NCBI RefSeq assembly: GCF_038404985.1
Contig: NZ_JBBKBA010000001.1
Coordinates: 400,001 to 464,000, forward strand
DNA from: Ferrovibrio sp. MS7
GTDB lineage: Bacteria > Pseudomonadota > Alphaproteobacteria > Ferrovibrionales > Ferrovibrionaceae
Reading direction: 5' to 3'
DNA length: 64,000 nt
Part shown: positions 26,956 through 35,680 of the stretch, piece after piece
Layout: each line of letters begins with the position of its first letter
Position numbering within the stretch: the stretch's first letter is position 1
Program-made: the position numbers and the translations under genes
Notes under the pieces: generated by a model
Databases searched by the model: none
What the model saw: only the letters and a program-made list of their open reading frames with translations
What the model was told of the DNA's origin: nothing

Positions 26956-29043
26956 ATGTCCACCAGCCCCACCGGCACCGGCAAACCCTCTTCCGGCTTC
27001 GGCGCCCTGCCGCCGGTTCCCGTGCCGATCATCAACCGCCCGCTGTCCAACCTCGCGGCCGATACTGCCGCCGCCAAGGCAATGGCCCAGGCGGCAATCA
27101 ATGTCGAACTGTTCACCATCCCGCTCTATATGGCGGCGATGACCTCGCTGCAGGGCGTGCATGAGATCAATGCCAGCGGCATTTCCTACTACGAAGGCCG
27201 CGCCTGGCCGGGCATGAGCACGTCGGCCACCGCCACGACGCCAAACCAGCAGGCCTATAATGCCATCTTCGCGGTGTTCATCGAGGAGATGCTGCATCTC
27301 CAGCTCGCCGCCAATATCGCTTCCGCGCTCGGCGTGCAGCCGAGTTTCACCAGCGCGGCTTTGCAGACCAGCAATGGCGGCTGGACCTGCTATGGCGCCA
27401 GCAACACCGTGATTCCGCATATCGTGAACCTCACCGACCTGGTGGCGCCCTATAACACCCTGGCGGTGAATCTGGCGGCGCTGACCGTGCCGCAGACGCA
27501 GCTTTTCGAACTGATCGAGCAGGATCACGCGACGGCGCTGAACAATATCCAGCCGGCGGCGCGCACGAAGTATTTCCCCACCGCGCCTTTCGCCGGCTGG
27601 ACCGCGACGATGACCGAGCAGGACCTGCCGCTCTTCGGCACCATCGGCTGGATGTACTACTGCTACATGCAGTACATCACCATGGTCTATACCGATGGCC
27701 AGACGCTGTTCGAGAAGATGTTCGTGGCCGGCAGCGTGCAGCAGGACATGTTCAACAGCACCAGCACGTCGCATCACGCGGAATATCCGCTGATGTCGGC
27801 CACGGTGAGCGCCTCTCAGCCGCTCGCCGCGCTGGCCCAGGCGGTGGACATGATCCTGGGCATCACCAGCCAGGGCGAAGGTGCCGGCCAGAGCGGCGCC
27901 AGCCTGGCCCGCCTGCTGCCACCGAAGGCGCGCGCCGCGCTACGCAGCGTGAAGGCGCCGCAGGATGATGGCGGCGTCGATCCGGTATTCCAGCCCGACG
28001 AACAGAACCTCGCCTTCGACTATCCGTCCTACAATTCCGATGGCAGCCAGGCACCGCAATCGGCCGATGCCACGGCGCGCGGCACCTGGGGCGCCACCAC
28101 GCATTTCGAAATCTTCACCCAGTTGCAGAGTCTGGTGGCGGCCGGCGGCGTGGTCACCTTCCCGGCCTGGTTCGCCGCCGGCAATAGCTGGACAGCGGCC
28201 TTGCTCACCACCACACCGCCCAATCCCAGCCCGCCGACCAATATCCCGAGCACGCAACAGGTGGCCGATGCGCTGAACGCGCTGAGCGGCGAGGCCAGCC
28301 TGCTCAATACCGTGGTCACCGGCGCCATCGCCGGCGTTACCATGGGCCTGAACCTCTACTGGCAGAGCCAGTCCGCTGGCTTCCCCTATCCGGCGATGGT
28401 CGGCGCCGGCGACCGCATGACCATGTGCTGGGCGGCAAACAGCGAGCCTAATCTCTCGCAGGGCCTGACGCCGACGCCCGAACCGGGCCGCTCGCCCAGC
28501 GCCTGCCAGGGCCTCAACTACCAGAGCCCGCCGGCCAACCCGAGCTGCGGCACTGTCTCGGTGTTCCATTCCTGTCGCGGCACCAATGCCTGTTCCGGCC
28601 AGGGCGGCTGTGGCTTCGCGCAGCCGGATACCGGCAGCCCGCAGACCTGTTCCGCCGTGGCGGCGCGGCGTGTGCGCAAGCCGCGCATGTCGGCACGGCC
28701 TGCTGCCTGCGGCAGCCCGGTGGGCGGCACCTGTGGCGGCCCGACACCGCCACCGCCAGGACCGACGGTGTATTCAGCGCCGGGCGACAATGCCTGCCAG
28801 ACACTGGGCGGCTGCGCCGTGCCGATCTCGGCCTCGCAGCTCTATCCGGAATCCGGCACCATGCAGGTCTACAACCTGTTTGGCGACACGCCGCAGAAGC
28901 TCGGCACGATTCCCTTCGCGTTGGGCGACGCGGTGTTCGACATCGCCTGGGAAGCCTATTCCCAGGTGATGCAGACCAAGGGCATCACACCGACCAAGCC
29001 GGCGCCCTCGAACCTGCGTGTGGCGCTGCCTCCCTCGACCTGA
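26956..29043 (+). CDS. ferritin-like (VioB-type) protein with C-terminal cysteine-rich, bufferin-like domain
   Basis: A 695-residue protein. The N-terminal part (about 30-330) is a ferritin-like fold of the type found in VioB and iminophenyl-pyruvate dimer synthases: carboxylate/histidine ligands appear as E51 in INVELFTIPLY, E111-x-x-H114 in FIEEMLHLQL, and E185/E188 in LFELIEQDH. A linker and a second helical part follow (about 330-510). Residues 517-620 hold ten cysteines, including HSCRGTNACSGQGGCG and GDNACQTLGGCAVP, a pattern known from substrates of DUF692 oxygenases. No signal peptide is visible. ATG 26956 has a strong GGGAGGA. The next gene, the oxygenase, overlaps the stop codon. 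Confidence 0.85.
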   Translation: MSTSPTGTGKPSSGFGALPPVPVPIINRPLSNLAADTAAAKAMAQAAINVELFTIPLYMAAMTSLQGVHEINASGISYYEGRAWPGMSTSATATTPNQQAYNAIFAVFIEEMLHLQLAANIASALGVQPSFTSAALQTSNGGWTCYGASNTVIPHIVNLTDLVAPYNTLAVNLAALTVPQTQLFELIEQDHATALNNIQPAARTKYFPTAPFAGWTATMTEQDLPLFGTIGWMYYCYMQYITMVYTDGQTLFEKMFVAGSVQQDMFNSTSTSHHAEYPLMSATVSASQPLAALAQAVDMILGITSQGEGAGQSGASLARLLPPKARAALRSVKAPQDDGGVDPVFQPDEQNLAFDYPSYNSDGSQAPQSADATARGTWGATTHFEIFTQLQSLVAAGGVVTFPAWFAAGNSWTAALLTTTPPNPSPPTNIPSTQQVADALNALSGEASLLNTVVTGAIAGVTMGLNLYWQSQSAGFPYPAMVGAGDRMTMCWAANSEPNLSQGLTPTPEPGRSPSACQGLNYQSPPANPSCGTVSVFHSCRGTNACSGQGGCGFAQPDTGSPQTCSAVAARRVRKPRMSARPAACGSPVGGTCGGPTPPPPGPTVYSAPGDNACQTLGGCAVPISASQLYPESGTMQVYNLFGDTPQKLGTIPFALGDAVFDIAWEAYSQVMQTKGITPTKPAPSNLRVALPPST

Positions 29044-29867
29044 TGCGGGCTGTCTCTCCCAGACTGGGCCTGCCGCAGCTCGGCTATGGCCTCGGCCTGC
29101 GCCAGGAGCATCTACCGGCCATCATGGCCAAGGGTGCCCGGGTCGACTGGTTCGAGGTCATCACCGAGAATCTGCTCGGGCATCGCGGCTATCTCCGCCA
29201 GGCGGTCAACCGCCTGGCGGAGACCACGCCGATTGTGCTGCATGGCGTGACGCTGTCGATCGGCGGCAGCGATCCACTCGATCTCGAATACCTGCGCGAC
29301 GTGAAACGGCTGGCGGCCGAACTGCACGCACCATGGGTTTCCGATCATCTCTGCTGGACCAGCCTGGGCGGCCATAACAGCCATGACCTGCTGCCACTCC
29401 CGCTCACCGAAGCCTCGCTGCGCCATGTCACCGCGCGGGTAGCCGAAGCTCAGGATGTGCTGGGCCAGCGCCTGGTGCTTGAGAATCCCAGCAGCTACCT
29501 GCGTTTCCGCCAGGACAGCATGCCGGAATGGGAATTTCTTGCCCGGCTGGCGGAAGCCGCCGATTGCGGCCTGCTGCTGGATGTCAACAACGTCTATGTC
29601 TCGGGCCGCAATCATGGCTTCGATCCAGAAGGTTACATCCGTGCCCTGCCGTCGGCGCGCATCGTGCAACTGCATCTCGCCGGCGCCACCGATTGCGGCA
29701 CGCATCTGATCGATACCCATGACCATCCGGTGCGCGATGAGGTCTGGACGCTCTACCGCCTGGCGCAACAGCTTACCGGCGGCGTCGCCACCTTGCTGGA
29801 ATGGGATGCGCAGCTGCCGAGCTATGACGACCTGCTGGCGGAACTCGCCAAGGCCTGGGCGGCCTGA
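29043..29867 (+). CDS. DUF692 multinuclear non-heme iron oxygenase (MNIO, BufB-like)
   Basis: A 274-residue TIM-barrel protein of the MNIO family (MbnB, TglH, ChrH, BufB), which modify cysteines of ribosomally made peptides using a mixed-valent iron cluster. The expected ligand motifs are all present: H67 in VLHGVTLSIG, D101-H102 in VSDHLCW, E147 in LVLENPSSY, D180-V-N-N in LLLDVNNVYVS, H211 in QLHLAG, D224/H226/H228 in IDTHDHPV and the final LLEWD. The ATG overlaps the stop of the ferritin-like gene (TGATG), and the DUF2063 gene follows directly. The cysteine-rich tail encoded upstream is the obvious substrate. Confidence 0.93.
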   Translation: MRAVSPRLGLPQLGYGLGLRQEHLPAIMAKGARVDWFEVITENLLGHRGYLRQAVNRLAETTPIVLHGVTLSIGGSDPLDLEYLRDVKRLAAELHAPWVSDHLCWTSLGGHNSHDLLPLPLTEASLRHVTARVAEAQDVLGQRLVLENPSSYLRFRQDSMPEWEFLARLAEAADCGLLLDVNNVYVSGRNHGFDPEGYIRALPSARIVQLHLAGATDCGTHLIDTHDHPVRDEVWTLYRLAQQLTGGVATLLEWDAQLPSYDDLLAELAKAWAA

Positions 29868-30674
29868 ATGACACCGGATCTGGCCCAGCTTCAGCATTGG
29901 TTCCTGCTGCGGCTGCTGCGGCCCGACATCACGCTGCAGCCAGACACCGCCGAGATCGTGGCACCGCCACCGGCTGGTGATGCCGAGACACGCCTGGAAA
30001 TCTATGTCGATGCCTACCGGCTGCGGCTGCTGCAATGCCTGCAAGCGGATCATCCCGGCCTGGCGCGGCTGCTGGGCGAGGCATTGTTCAACCAGCTTGC
30101 CGAAGCCTATATCCGCAGCATGCCGCCGCGCGCCCATAGCCTCTATGCGCTCGGCGCCGCTTTCCCCGGCTTCCTGCGCAAGACGCAGCGTGGCCAGCGG
30201 CGCGATGCCTCCCTCACGCTGGCGCTCGACCTCGCCCGTTTCGAGCGGCACTGGAACGAAGCTATGCGTGCCGAGGGCCTGGAGGATATCCGGGCGAAAA
30301 CCATCACCGCGCATCCCGCCATGCTGCTGCATCTACCGCCCAGCACGCGACCGCTGCTGCTGCGCCAGCCGCTGGCAGTGCTGCAAAGCTGGATCGCCGC
30401 CGCGCCGGATGGCGACAGCCGCATTGCCACCTCACATAACGCGCCGCTGCATTACGCCATGATCGCGCGCCGCGACTGGCGGCTGGCGGCGCATGAGATC
30501 GAGGATTGGGCTTTCCATGCCCTGCGTGCCGCGCAAAGCGGGCCGCGCAGCCTGCATGATTGTGCCGTGATCGCCGGCCGCCGGCTCAGGCGCGAGCCGG
30601 CCGCGATCCTGGCGAAGCTGCTGCTGTGGGCGCCGCTGGCGCAGCAGGCGCAGATACTGGCCCTGCGCGATTAG
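29868..30674 (+). CDS. DUF2063 MNIO partner protein (BufC-like)
   Basis: A 268-residue protein. The N-terminal half is a DUF2063 domain (RLEIYVDAYRLRLLQCLQADHPGLARLLGEALFNQLAEAYI, then PPRAHSLYALGAAFPGFL). In MNIO operons such proteins bring the substrate peptide to the oxygenase, recognising its leader or core. The C-terminal half is a beta-rich extension followed by helices, as in BufC. It starts directly after the MNIO stop codon, and the three genes form one transcription unit. The next gene is on the opposite strand, which marks the operon end. Confidence 0.9.
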   Translation: MTPDLAQLQHWFLLRLLRPDITLQPDTAEIVAPPPAGDAETRLEIYVDAYRLRLLQCLQADHPGLARLLGEALFNQLAEAYIRSMPPRAHSLYALGAAFPGFLRKTQRGQRRDASLTLALDLARFERHWNEAMRAEGLEDIRAKTITAHPAMLLHLPPSTRPLLLRQPLAVLQSWIAAAPDGDSRIATSHNAPLHYAMIARRDWRLAAHEIEDWAFHALRAAQSGPRSLHDCAVIAGRRLRREPAAILAKLLLWAPLAQQAQILALRD

Positions 30675-30684
30675 AACGTCGCGC

Positions 30685-31056
30685 TTACCAGCGCAGCAGG
30701 TCGAAGCGCACCAGGCGGTAGGGCATCGGGGCTAGGCCGTTCTTCAGCCGCAGTGGATGTTCAATCATCTGCACCAGGGCCATCGCGGCGAAAGCGCCGA
30801 TGAATGACAGTGCCAGATTGGCCAGCATGGCGATGGAGGTCCAGAAGCTGGCAAGGTCTTCCGGCAGATAGGCCGGCAGCGCCCCGGCGACACCCTGGCC
30901 CAGGCCGAAGCCGCAGACCAGCGCCAGCACGTTGCAGCCATAGCGCGCCAGCCGGCGGCCCTCGCTGGGGCCGGTTTCATAGCGCACCGCCGTGATGGCG
31001 CCGAACAGCGAGAACAGCAATGTGCCGGCCAGCAGTGCGAGATTCACTTCCTGCAT
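30685..31056 (-). CDS. small integral membrane protein of unknown function
   Basis: A 123-residue protein with three to four hydrophobic segments (about 5-24, 41-62, 70-105), a short loop containing ALPAYLPEDLASF, and a basic C-terminus ending RLVRFDLLRW. I do not recognise a family. ATG 31056 was chosen over upstream in-frame starts because GGGAGCG precedes it at a suitable distance and the extra N-terminus looks non-coding. It is convergent with the MNIO operon, 10 bp away, and upstream of the aldo/keto reductase's stop on the same strand. Confidence 0.65.
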   Translation of the reverse strand: MQEVNLALLAGTLLFSLFGAITAVRYETGPSEGRRLARYGCNVLALVCGFGLGQGVAGALPAYLPEDLASFWTSIAMLANLALSFIGAFAAMALVQMIEHPLRLKNGLAPMPYRLVRFDLLRW

Positions 31057-31078
31057 TATAGACGCTCCCGCTTCGGCA

Positions 31079-32059
31079 TCACGAATGCCCCAGCACCGGG
31101 TGCGGCTTGTACGGCTCTTCCAGGAAGGCCATCTCATCAGCGCTCAAGGTGATTTTCAGCGCCGCCAGCGCATCGTCGAAATGGCCCGGCTTGCTGGCGC
31201 CGATGATCGGCGCGGTGACGCCGGGCCTGCCCAGCAGCCAGGCCAGAGCCACCGATGCCGGCTTGGCGCCGCGCTTCTGCGCCAGTTCCGACACGCGCTC
31301 GGCGATGGTGAAATCACCCGGCTGGTAATACATGCGCTGCGCGATGTCGTCGGTCTTGGCGCGTTCGGTATCACCCCAGCCCTGCTTCAGGCGGTTGCCG
31401 GCGAGGAAGCCGCGCGCCAGCGGCGACCACGGAATGACGCCGATACCGTTGGCGCGGCAGAGCGGCAGCATCTCGCGCTCCTCCTCGCGGTAGACCAGAT
31501 TGTAATGGTTCTGCATCGCCACGAACCGCGCCCAGCCATTCGCCTTCTGGCGATGCAGTGCATCCATGAACTGCCAAGCATACATCGAGGAGGCGCCGAT
31601 ATAGAGCGCCTTGCCGGCGCGCACCACATCGTTTAGCGCCTCCAGCGTCTCGTCGATCGGCGTGTTTGGATCGTAGCGGTGGATCTGGTAGAGATCGACA
31701 TAATCGGTGCCAAGCCGTTTCAGCGAGGCATCGATGGCCGCCATGATATGCTTGCGCGACAGGCCGCGGCGGTTCGGGCCGGAGCCCATCGGGTTATACA
31801 CCTTTGTCGCCAGCACGGTTTCGCTGCGCTTGGTGAATTTCTTCAGCATGCGGCCGGTGATTTCCTCCGACACACCGATGGAATAGACATCCGCCGTATC
31901 GAAGAAATTGATGCCGGCTTCCACCGCCTGGCGGAAGAACGGCTCGCTTTCCGCCTCCGGCAATACCCAGGAGCGCCATTTCGGATCGCCATAGGTCATG
32001 CAGCCGAGGCAGAGGCGCGACACCATCATGCCGGTGGTTCCAAGGCGCAGCATATCCAT
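31079..32059 (-). CDS. aldo/keto reductase
   Basis: A 326-residue NADPH-dependent TIM-barrel reductase. The catalytic tetrad is visible: Asp in FFDTADVYSIG with its Tyr, Lys in LATKVYNP, and His in DLYQIHRYDPNTP. NADPH-binding elements include IPWSPLARGFL and APIIGASKPGHFDDALAAL. It resembles the YajO/general stress protein 69 group that reduces carbonyls; the true substrate is unknown. It is followed by a ChaC gene on the same strand (3-bp gap) and a transporter gene. Confidence 0.93.
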   Translation of the reverse strand: MDMLRLGTTGMMVSRLCLGCMTYGDPKWRSWVLPEAESEPFFRQAVEAGINFFDTADVYSIGVSEEITGRMLKKFTKRSETVLATKVYNPMGSGPNRRGLSRKHIMAAIDASLKRLGTDYVDLYQIHRYDPNTPIDETLEALNDVVRAGKALYIGASSMYAWQFMDALHRQKANGWARFVAMQNHYNLVYREEEREMLPLCRANGIGVIPWSPLARGFLAGNRLKQGWGDTERAKTDDIAQRMYYQPGDFTIAERVSELAQKRGAKPASVALAWLLGRPGVTAPIIGASKPGHFDDALAALKITLSADEMAFLEEPYKPHPVLGHS

Positions 32060-32062
32060 CGG

Positions 32063-32716
32063 TCAGGTTCCCTTCGTTTTCGCCAGATTCGTTTTAGTCT
32101 GGCGGGCGCAGAGCTTCTGCACATCCTGCTGCAGTAAATGCAGCGGCCCGTCATTTATGCCCAGCGCATCGAGATGCGCCACGGTGTTGCGCAGGTAATC
32201 GGCATTGGGGCCGCGCTGGCCGCAGGATTGCGCGATGACGCGTGCCGCCTGTTTCTCGCTTAAGCGCCCGGCATATTGCACATGGTGCGGATCGGCGACA
32301 AAGGCCAGCACGCGGCGGCGCTCGCCATTGATTGCCGCATTATGGAAGCCGGGCCGGTAGACGCCGGTGAGCATCTCGCGGCGGTAGAGATAGTCGATCA
32401 CCGGGGCCTCGTCGGCCTTGCGCACGCGAAAGGCACGGCCGACACAGGAGCCGCCGGGCTTCAGCCCCAGCACCAGGCCCGGCGCTTCCGGCGTGCCGCG
32501 ATAGCGGTGCGACCAGACGCAGAAGGCGCGGTGATAACCCCAGAGCCGCGCCGTCACCGCATCGAGATGCGGAAAGCCTGGATCCCACATCAGCGAGCCA
32601 TAGCCGAACACCCACAGGGCCTCGCCCTTCGGCACGCTGACACGCGGAAAGGCCGGCGCCGTTTCGCCCGGCAGCGGCGGTTCGGCATCGAAGGGGATGG
32701 CAGGACGTTTCGGCAT
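32063..32716 (-). CDS. ChaC-type gamma-glutamylcyclotransferase
   Basis: A 217-residue protein with the gamma-glutamyl binding loop WVFGYGSLMWDPGF, the conserved FCVWSHRYRGTPEAPGLVLGL, the catalytic glutamate in YLYRREMLTGVY, and the C-terminal GPNADYLRNTVAHL typical of ChaC. Such enzymes break glutathione into 5-oxoproline and Cys-Gly in the cytoplasm. The start overlaps the stop of the upstream EamA gene (ATGA), so the pair is translationally coupled. Confidence 0.93.
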   Translation of the reverse strand: MPKRPAIPFDAEPPLPGETAPAFPRVSVPKGEALWVFGYGSLMWDPGFPHLDAVTARLWGYHRAFCVWSHRYRGTPEAPGLVLGLKPGGSCVGRAFRVRKADEAPVIDYLYRREMLTGVYRPGFHNAAINGERRRVLAFVADPHHVQYAGRLSEKQAARVIAQSCGQRGPNADYLRNTVAHLDALGINDGPLHLLQQDVQKLCARQTKTNLAKTKGT

Positions 32717-33624
32717 CAGCGTTTCAGATTCACCAGAGCGACGCCGAGCATGGTAACGCCCATGCCGAACAGGGCCAACAGGCTGAGCGTCTCACCGAAC
32801 AGGAAATATGCCACCACCGCCGTGCAGGGCGGCACCAGGAAGAACAGGCTGGAGACCTGGGCGGCGGCACCGCGCCGGATCAGCACAAACAGCAGCGAAA
32901 TGGCGCCGAGCGACAGCACGATGCAGAGCCAGCCGAGCGCGAACAGGAATTCTCCGCTCCAGATCACCTGCCGCGTCTCGAAGGCCAGCGCGAACGGCGC
33001 CAGCGCCAGGGTGGTGACGGCATACTGGATGGCATTGCCGCTACGCAGGTCGAGCCGCGGGCAGAAGCGTTTCTGATACAGCGTGCCGAGCGTGATACCC
33101 AGCAGGCCCAGTACCGAGAGGCCGTAGCCGAGCGCGCTGCCGACCCCAAGATCGAGCTTGGTCCAGACCACCAGCACCACGCCACCCAAGCCCAGCACCA
33201 GGCCGGCCCATTGCCGCGCCGTCACCTGCTCACCCAGGAACGGCCCTGCGGCGGCGGCCACCAGCAGCGGCTGGATACCGACAATCAGCGCCGAAATACC
33301 GGCCGGCACGCCGTGATGGATCGAGGCAAAAACGCCGCCGAGATAGACCGCCTGCAGCAGCAGCCCGGCCAGCGCGATATGGCCGGCCTCGGCCCAGCTT
33401 TTCGGCCAGGGCGCGCGGGTGACAGCCGCGAACAAGGCCAGCAGCACGGTGACGCTGGCGAAACGGATGATCAGGAACGTGATCGGCTCGGCATAGGGCA
33501 GACCGAGCTTGGCGCCGATGAAACCGGTGGACCACAGCAGCACGAACACGGCAGGCATGGCGGCAAGCGCCAAGGTAGCAACAGACCCGGTGGCGACCGT
33601 GCCATTTGTACGGGAACTGGTCAT
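32716..33624 (-). CDS. EamA/DMT-superfamily transporter
   Basis: A 302-residue permease with about ten membrane helices in two EamA repeats. FVLLWSTGFIGAKLGLPYAEPITFLIIRF is the first-repeat signature, and SLFFLVPPCTAVVAYFLFGE that of the second. ATG 33624 is favoured: AAGGAAA lies upstream and the longer frame adds a charged, non-family N-terminus. Being coupled to chaC it may move an amino acid or thiol-related metabolite, but this is only inferred. Confidence 0.88.
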   Translation of the reverse strand: MTSSRTNGTVATGSVATLALAAMPAVFVLLWSTGFIGAKLGLPYAEPITFLIIRFASVTVLLALFAAVTRAPWPKSWAEAGHIALAGLLLQAVYLGGVFASIHHGVPAGISALIVGIQPLLVAAAAGPFLGEQVTARQWAGLVLGLGGVVLVVWTKLDLGVGSALGYGLSVLGLLGITLGTLYQKRFCPRLDLRSGNAIQYAVTTLALAPFALAFETRQVIWSGEFLFALGWLCIVLSLGAISLLFVLIRRGAAAQVSSLFFLVPPCTAVVAYFLFGETLSLLALFGMGVTMLGVALVNLKR

Positions 33625-33723
33625 GAGGGCGAGGCGTTTCCTTGAGTTTTGCCGGATCATCGCGCCGATATGCCGCGCCCGCAAGCCATGGAGGCAGCAG
33701 GGCAGCGCGGCTATACTGCGACC

Positions 33724-34743
33724 ATGCGCCTACGCTTCGTTTTCCTCGCCGGTGCCATCCTTGGCGGCCTGCTCGGCTATTACGCGGTCTGGAGCCTGCT
33801 GATCGGCCGCGTCGAGGCCGGCGTGCAGGCTTTCCAGGCGGCACAGCGCGCCCAGGGCCGCGATTTCACCTATGCCTCGATGCAGCGCGGCGGCTTCCCC
33901 TATCGCCTCAGCCTGCGGCTGGATGGCATCAGCTTGACCGAGCCAAAGCCGGCGGGCTGGCGCGTCGAAGCGGAAACGCTAGTGGCGCATCAGCAATTGT
34001 GGAGCAGCCAGCATATCGTGTTCGAGTTGTTCGGCCGCCAGGCTTTCACCTGGCGTGACGGCAGCGGCAGCCATGTGCTGAGCCTGGTGCCGGAGCGCGG
34101 CCGCGCCAGCCTGGTGCTGGATGGCGCCGACCGCTGGCTGCGTTTCGCCGCCGACATCCAGGGCGCGCGTTTCGGCGATGCCTTGCAGGGTTTCGAGGCA
34201 CAGCGGCTGCAGGTGCATCTGCGCCAGGCCGGCAATGTGCCGCCAATGCAGGATGTGGCGTTGCAGGTCAACGGCCTGACGCTGCCGGCAAGCTTCGATG
34301 GCCCGCTTGGCCGCAGCGTGCAGGAACTCAATCTGGTAGGCCGCCAGACCGGCCCCTGGGTCGGCAACAGCCTGGAAGATACCCTGGCCGGCTGGCGCGA
34401 TGCCGGCGGCGTCATCGAGTTCAACACCGTGGTGCTGAACTGGAATGCCGTGAAGCTGAGCGGCGACGGCTCGCTGACCATCGACAAGCAATTCCGTCCG
34501 CTCGGCGCCATGGGCGGCAAGCTGCTGGGCGCCCCCGCCGGCATCGACGCGCTGGTGGCCGCAGGCAAGATGCAGCCGCGCGAGGCAGCCGCGGCCAAGG
34601 CCGCCCTGGTGGCTTTGCACAAGCGGGACCCGGCGGGCACCGAGCCTTATCTGCCGCTGCCGCTGACCGCACAGGACGGCAGATTGAGCATTGCCAATGT
34701 GCCGCTGTTTCCGCTGGAGCCGCTTCTCAATACGAAGAAATAG
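33724..34743 (+). CDS. DUF2125 family protein
   Basis: A 339-residue protein with an N-terminal signal-anchor (LRFVFLAGAILGGLLGYYAVWSLLIG) and a large beta-rich domain rich in repeated short strands (FPYRLSLRLDGISL, LQVHLRQAG, LSGDGSLTIDKQFRPLGAM). The pattern agrees with DUF2125, a periplasmic or inner-membrane-anchored family usual beside tyrC in alphaproteobacteria. Function unknown. It is convergent with tyrC, whose stop is one base away. Confidence 0.85.
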   Translation: MRLRFVFLAGAILGGLLGYYAVWSLLIGRVEAGVQAFQAAQRAQGRDFTYASMQRGGFPYRLSLRLDGISLTEPKPAGWRVEAETLVAHQQLWSSQHIVFELFGRQAFTWRDGSGSHVLSLVPERGRASLVLDGADRWLRFAADIQGARFGDALQGFEAQRLQVHLRQAGNVPPMQDVALQVNGLTLPASFDGPLGRSVQELNLVGRQTGPWVGNSLEDTLAGWRDAGGVIEFNTVVLNWNAVKLSGDGSLTIDKQFRPLGAMGGKLLGAPAGIDALVAAGKMQPREAAAAKAALVALHKRDPAGTEPYLPLPLTAQDGRLSIANVPLFPLEPLLNTKK

Positions 34744-34744
34744 C

Positions 34745-35680
34745 CTACTTCTTGTCCGCTGAACCGGTGCGGCCGAAATCTGGCGCGTTGGTTTCCTGGC
34801 CGGCATCGATGATGGCGCGGCGGATGGCGCGGGTGCGGCTGAACAGCTTGAACAGCGTATCGCCATCATCCCAGCGGATCGCGCGCTGCAGCGCGGTGAG
34901 ATCCTCGGTGAAGCGTTGCAGCATGTCGAGCACCGCTTCCTTGTTGTTGAGGAAGACGTCGCGCCACATGGTGGGATCGGACGCCGCGATGCGGGTGAAG
35001 TCGCGGAAGCCGCCGGCGGAATATTTGATCACTTCCGACTGCGTCACCATCTGCAGGTCATCGGCGGTGCCGACGATATTGTAGGCGATCAGATGCGGCA
35101 CATGGCTGGTGATCGCCAGCACCAGGTCATGGTGCCGCGCATCCATCACTTCCACCTTGCTGCCGAAGGCCGACCAGAAACTGGAGAGCCTGGCCAGCGC
35201 CGCCGCGTCGCTGCCCTCTGGCGGCGTCAGGATGCACCAGCGGCCCTTGAACAGGGCGGCGAAACCGGCGGCGGGACCGGAATGCTCGGTGCCAGCCACC
35301 GGATGGCCGGGAATGAACTGCACGCCGGCGGGCAGATGCGGCGCTACATCGCGGATCACCGACTGCTTCGAGGAACCGACATCGGAAACGATGCAGCCGG
35401 CAGAGAGGCCCGGCGCCATCGCTTGCGCCACGCCGGCATAGGCGCCAAGCGGCACGCAGATGATCACCAGATCGGCGCCGCGCACCGCTTCCGCCGCATC
35501 GGCATAAGCCTCGTCGACCACGCCAAGCTGCAGTGCCTGCTCGCGATGTTGCGCCGATTGATCGGCGGTGACGATGCGCTCGGCCTGGCCAAACTCACGC
35601 GCCGCGCGGGCAATGGAGGAACCGATCAGGCCGATGCCGATGATCGCGAGACGCTTGAACGGCAGAGCAGCCTGGCTCAT
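34745..35680 (-). CDS. tyrC: prephenate/arogenate dehydrogenase
   Basis: A 311-residue TyrA-type enzyme making 4-hydroxyphenylpyruvate (or tyrosine from arogenate). The Rossmann motif is LAIIGIGLIGSSIARA; then IVSDVGSSKQSV, the catalytic GHPVAGTEHSGP (His in the active site), and ITSHVPHLIAYNIVGTA in the helical domain. There is no fused chorismate mutase or ACT domain, as in monofunctional TyrC. It overlaps hisC by 4 bp in a chorismate mutase-hisC-tyrC operon. Cyclohexadienyl versus prephenate specificity is undetermined. Confidence 0.95.
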   Translation of the reverse strand: MSQAALPFKRLAIIGIGLIGSSIARAAREFGQAERIVTADQSAQHREQALQLGVVDEAYADAAEAVRGADLVIICVPLGAYAGVAQAMAPGLSAGCIVSDVGSSKQSVIRDVAPHLPAGVQFIPGHPVAGTEHSGPAAGFAALFKGRWCILTPPEGSDAAALARLSSFWSAFGSKVEVMDARHHDLVLAITSHVPHLIAYNIVGTADDLQMVTQSEVIKYSAGGFRDFTRIAASDPTMWRDVFLNNKEAVLDMLQRFTEDLTALQRAIRWDDGDTLFKLFSRTRAIRRAIIDAGQETNAPDFGRTGSADKK

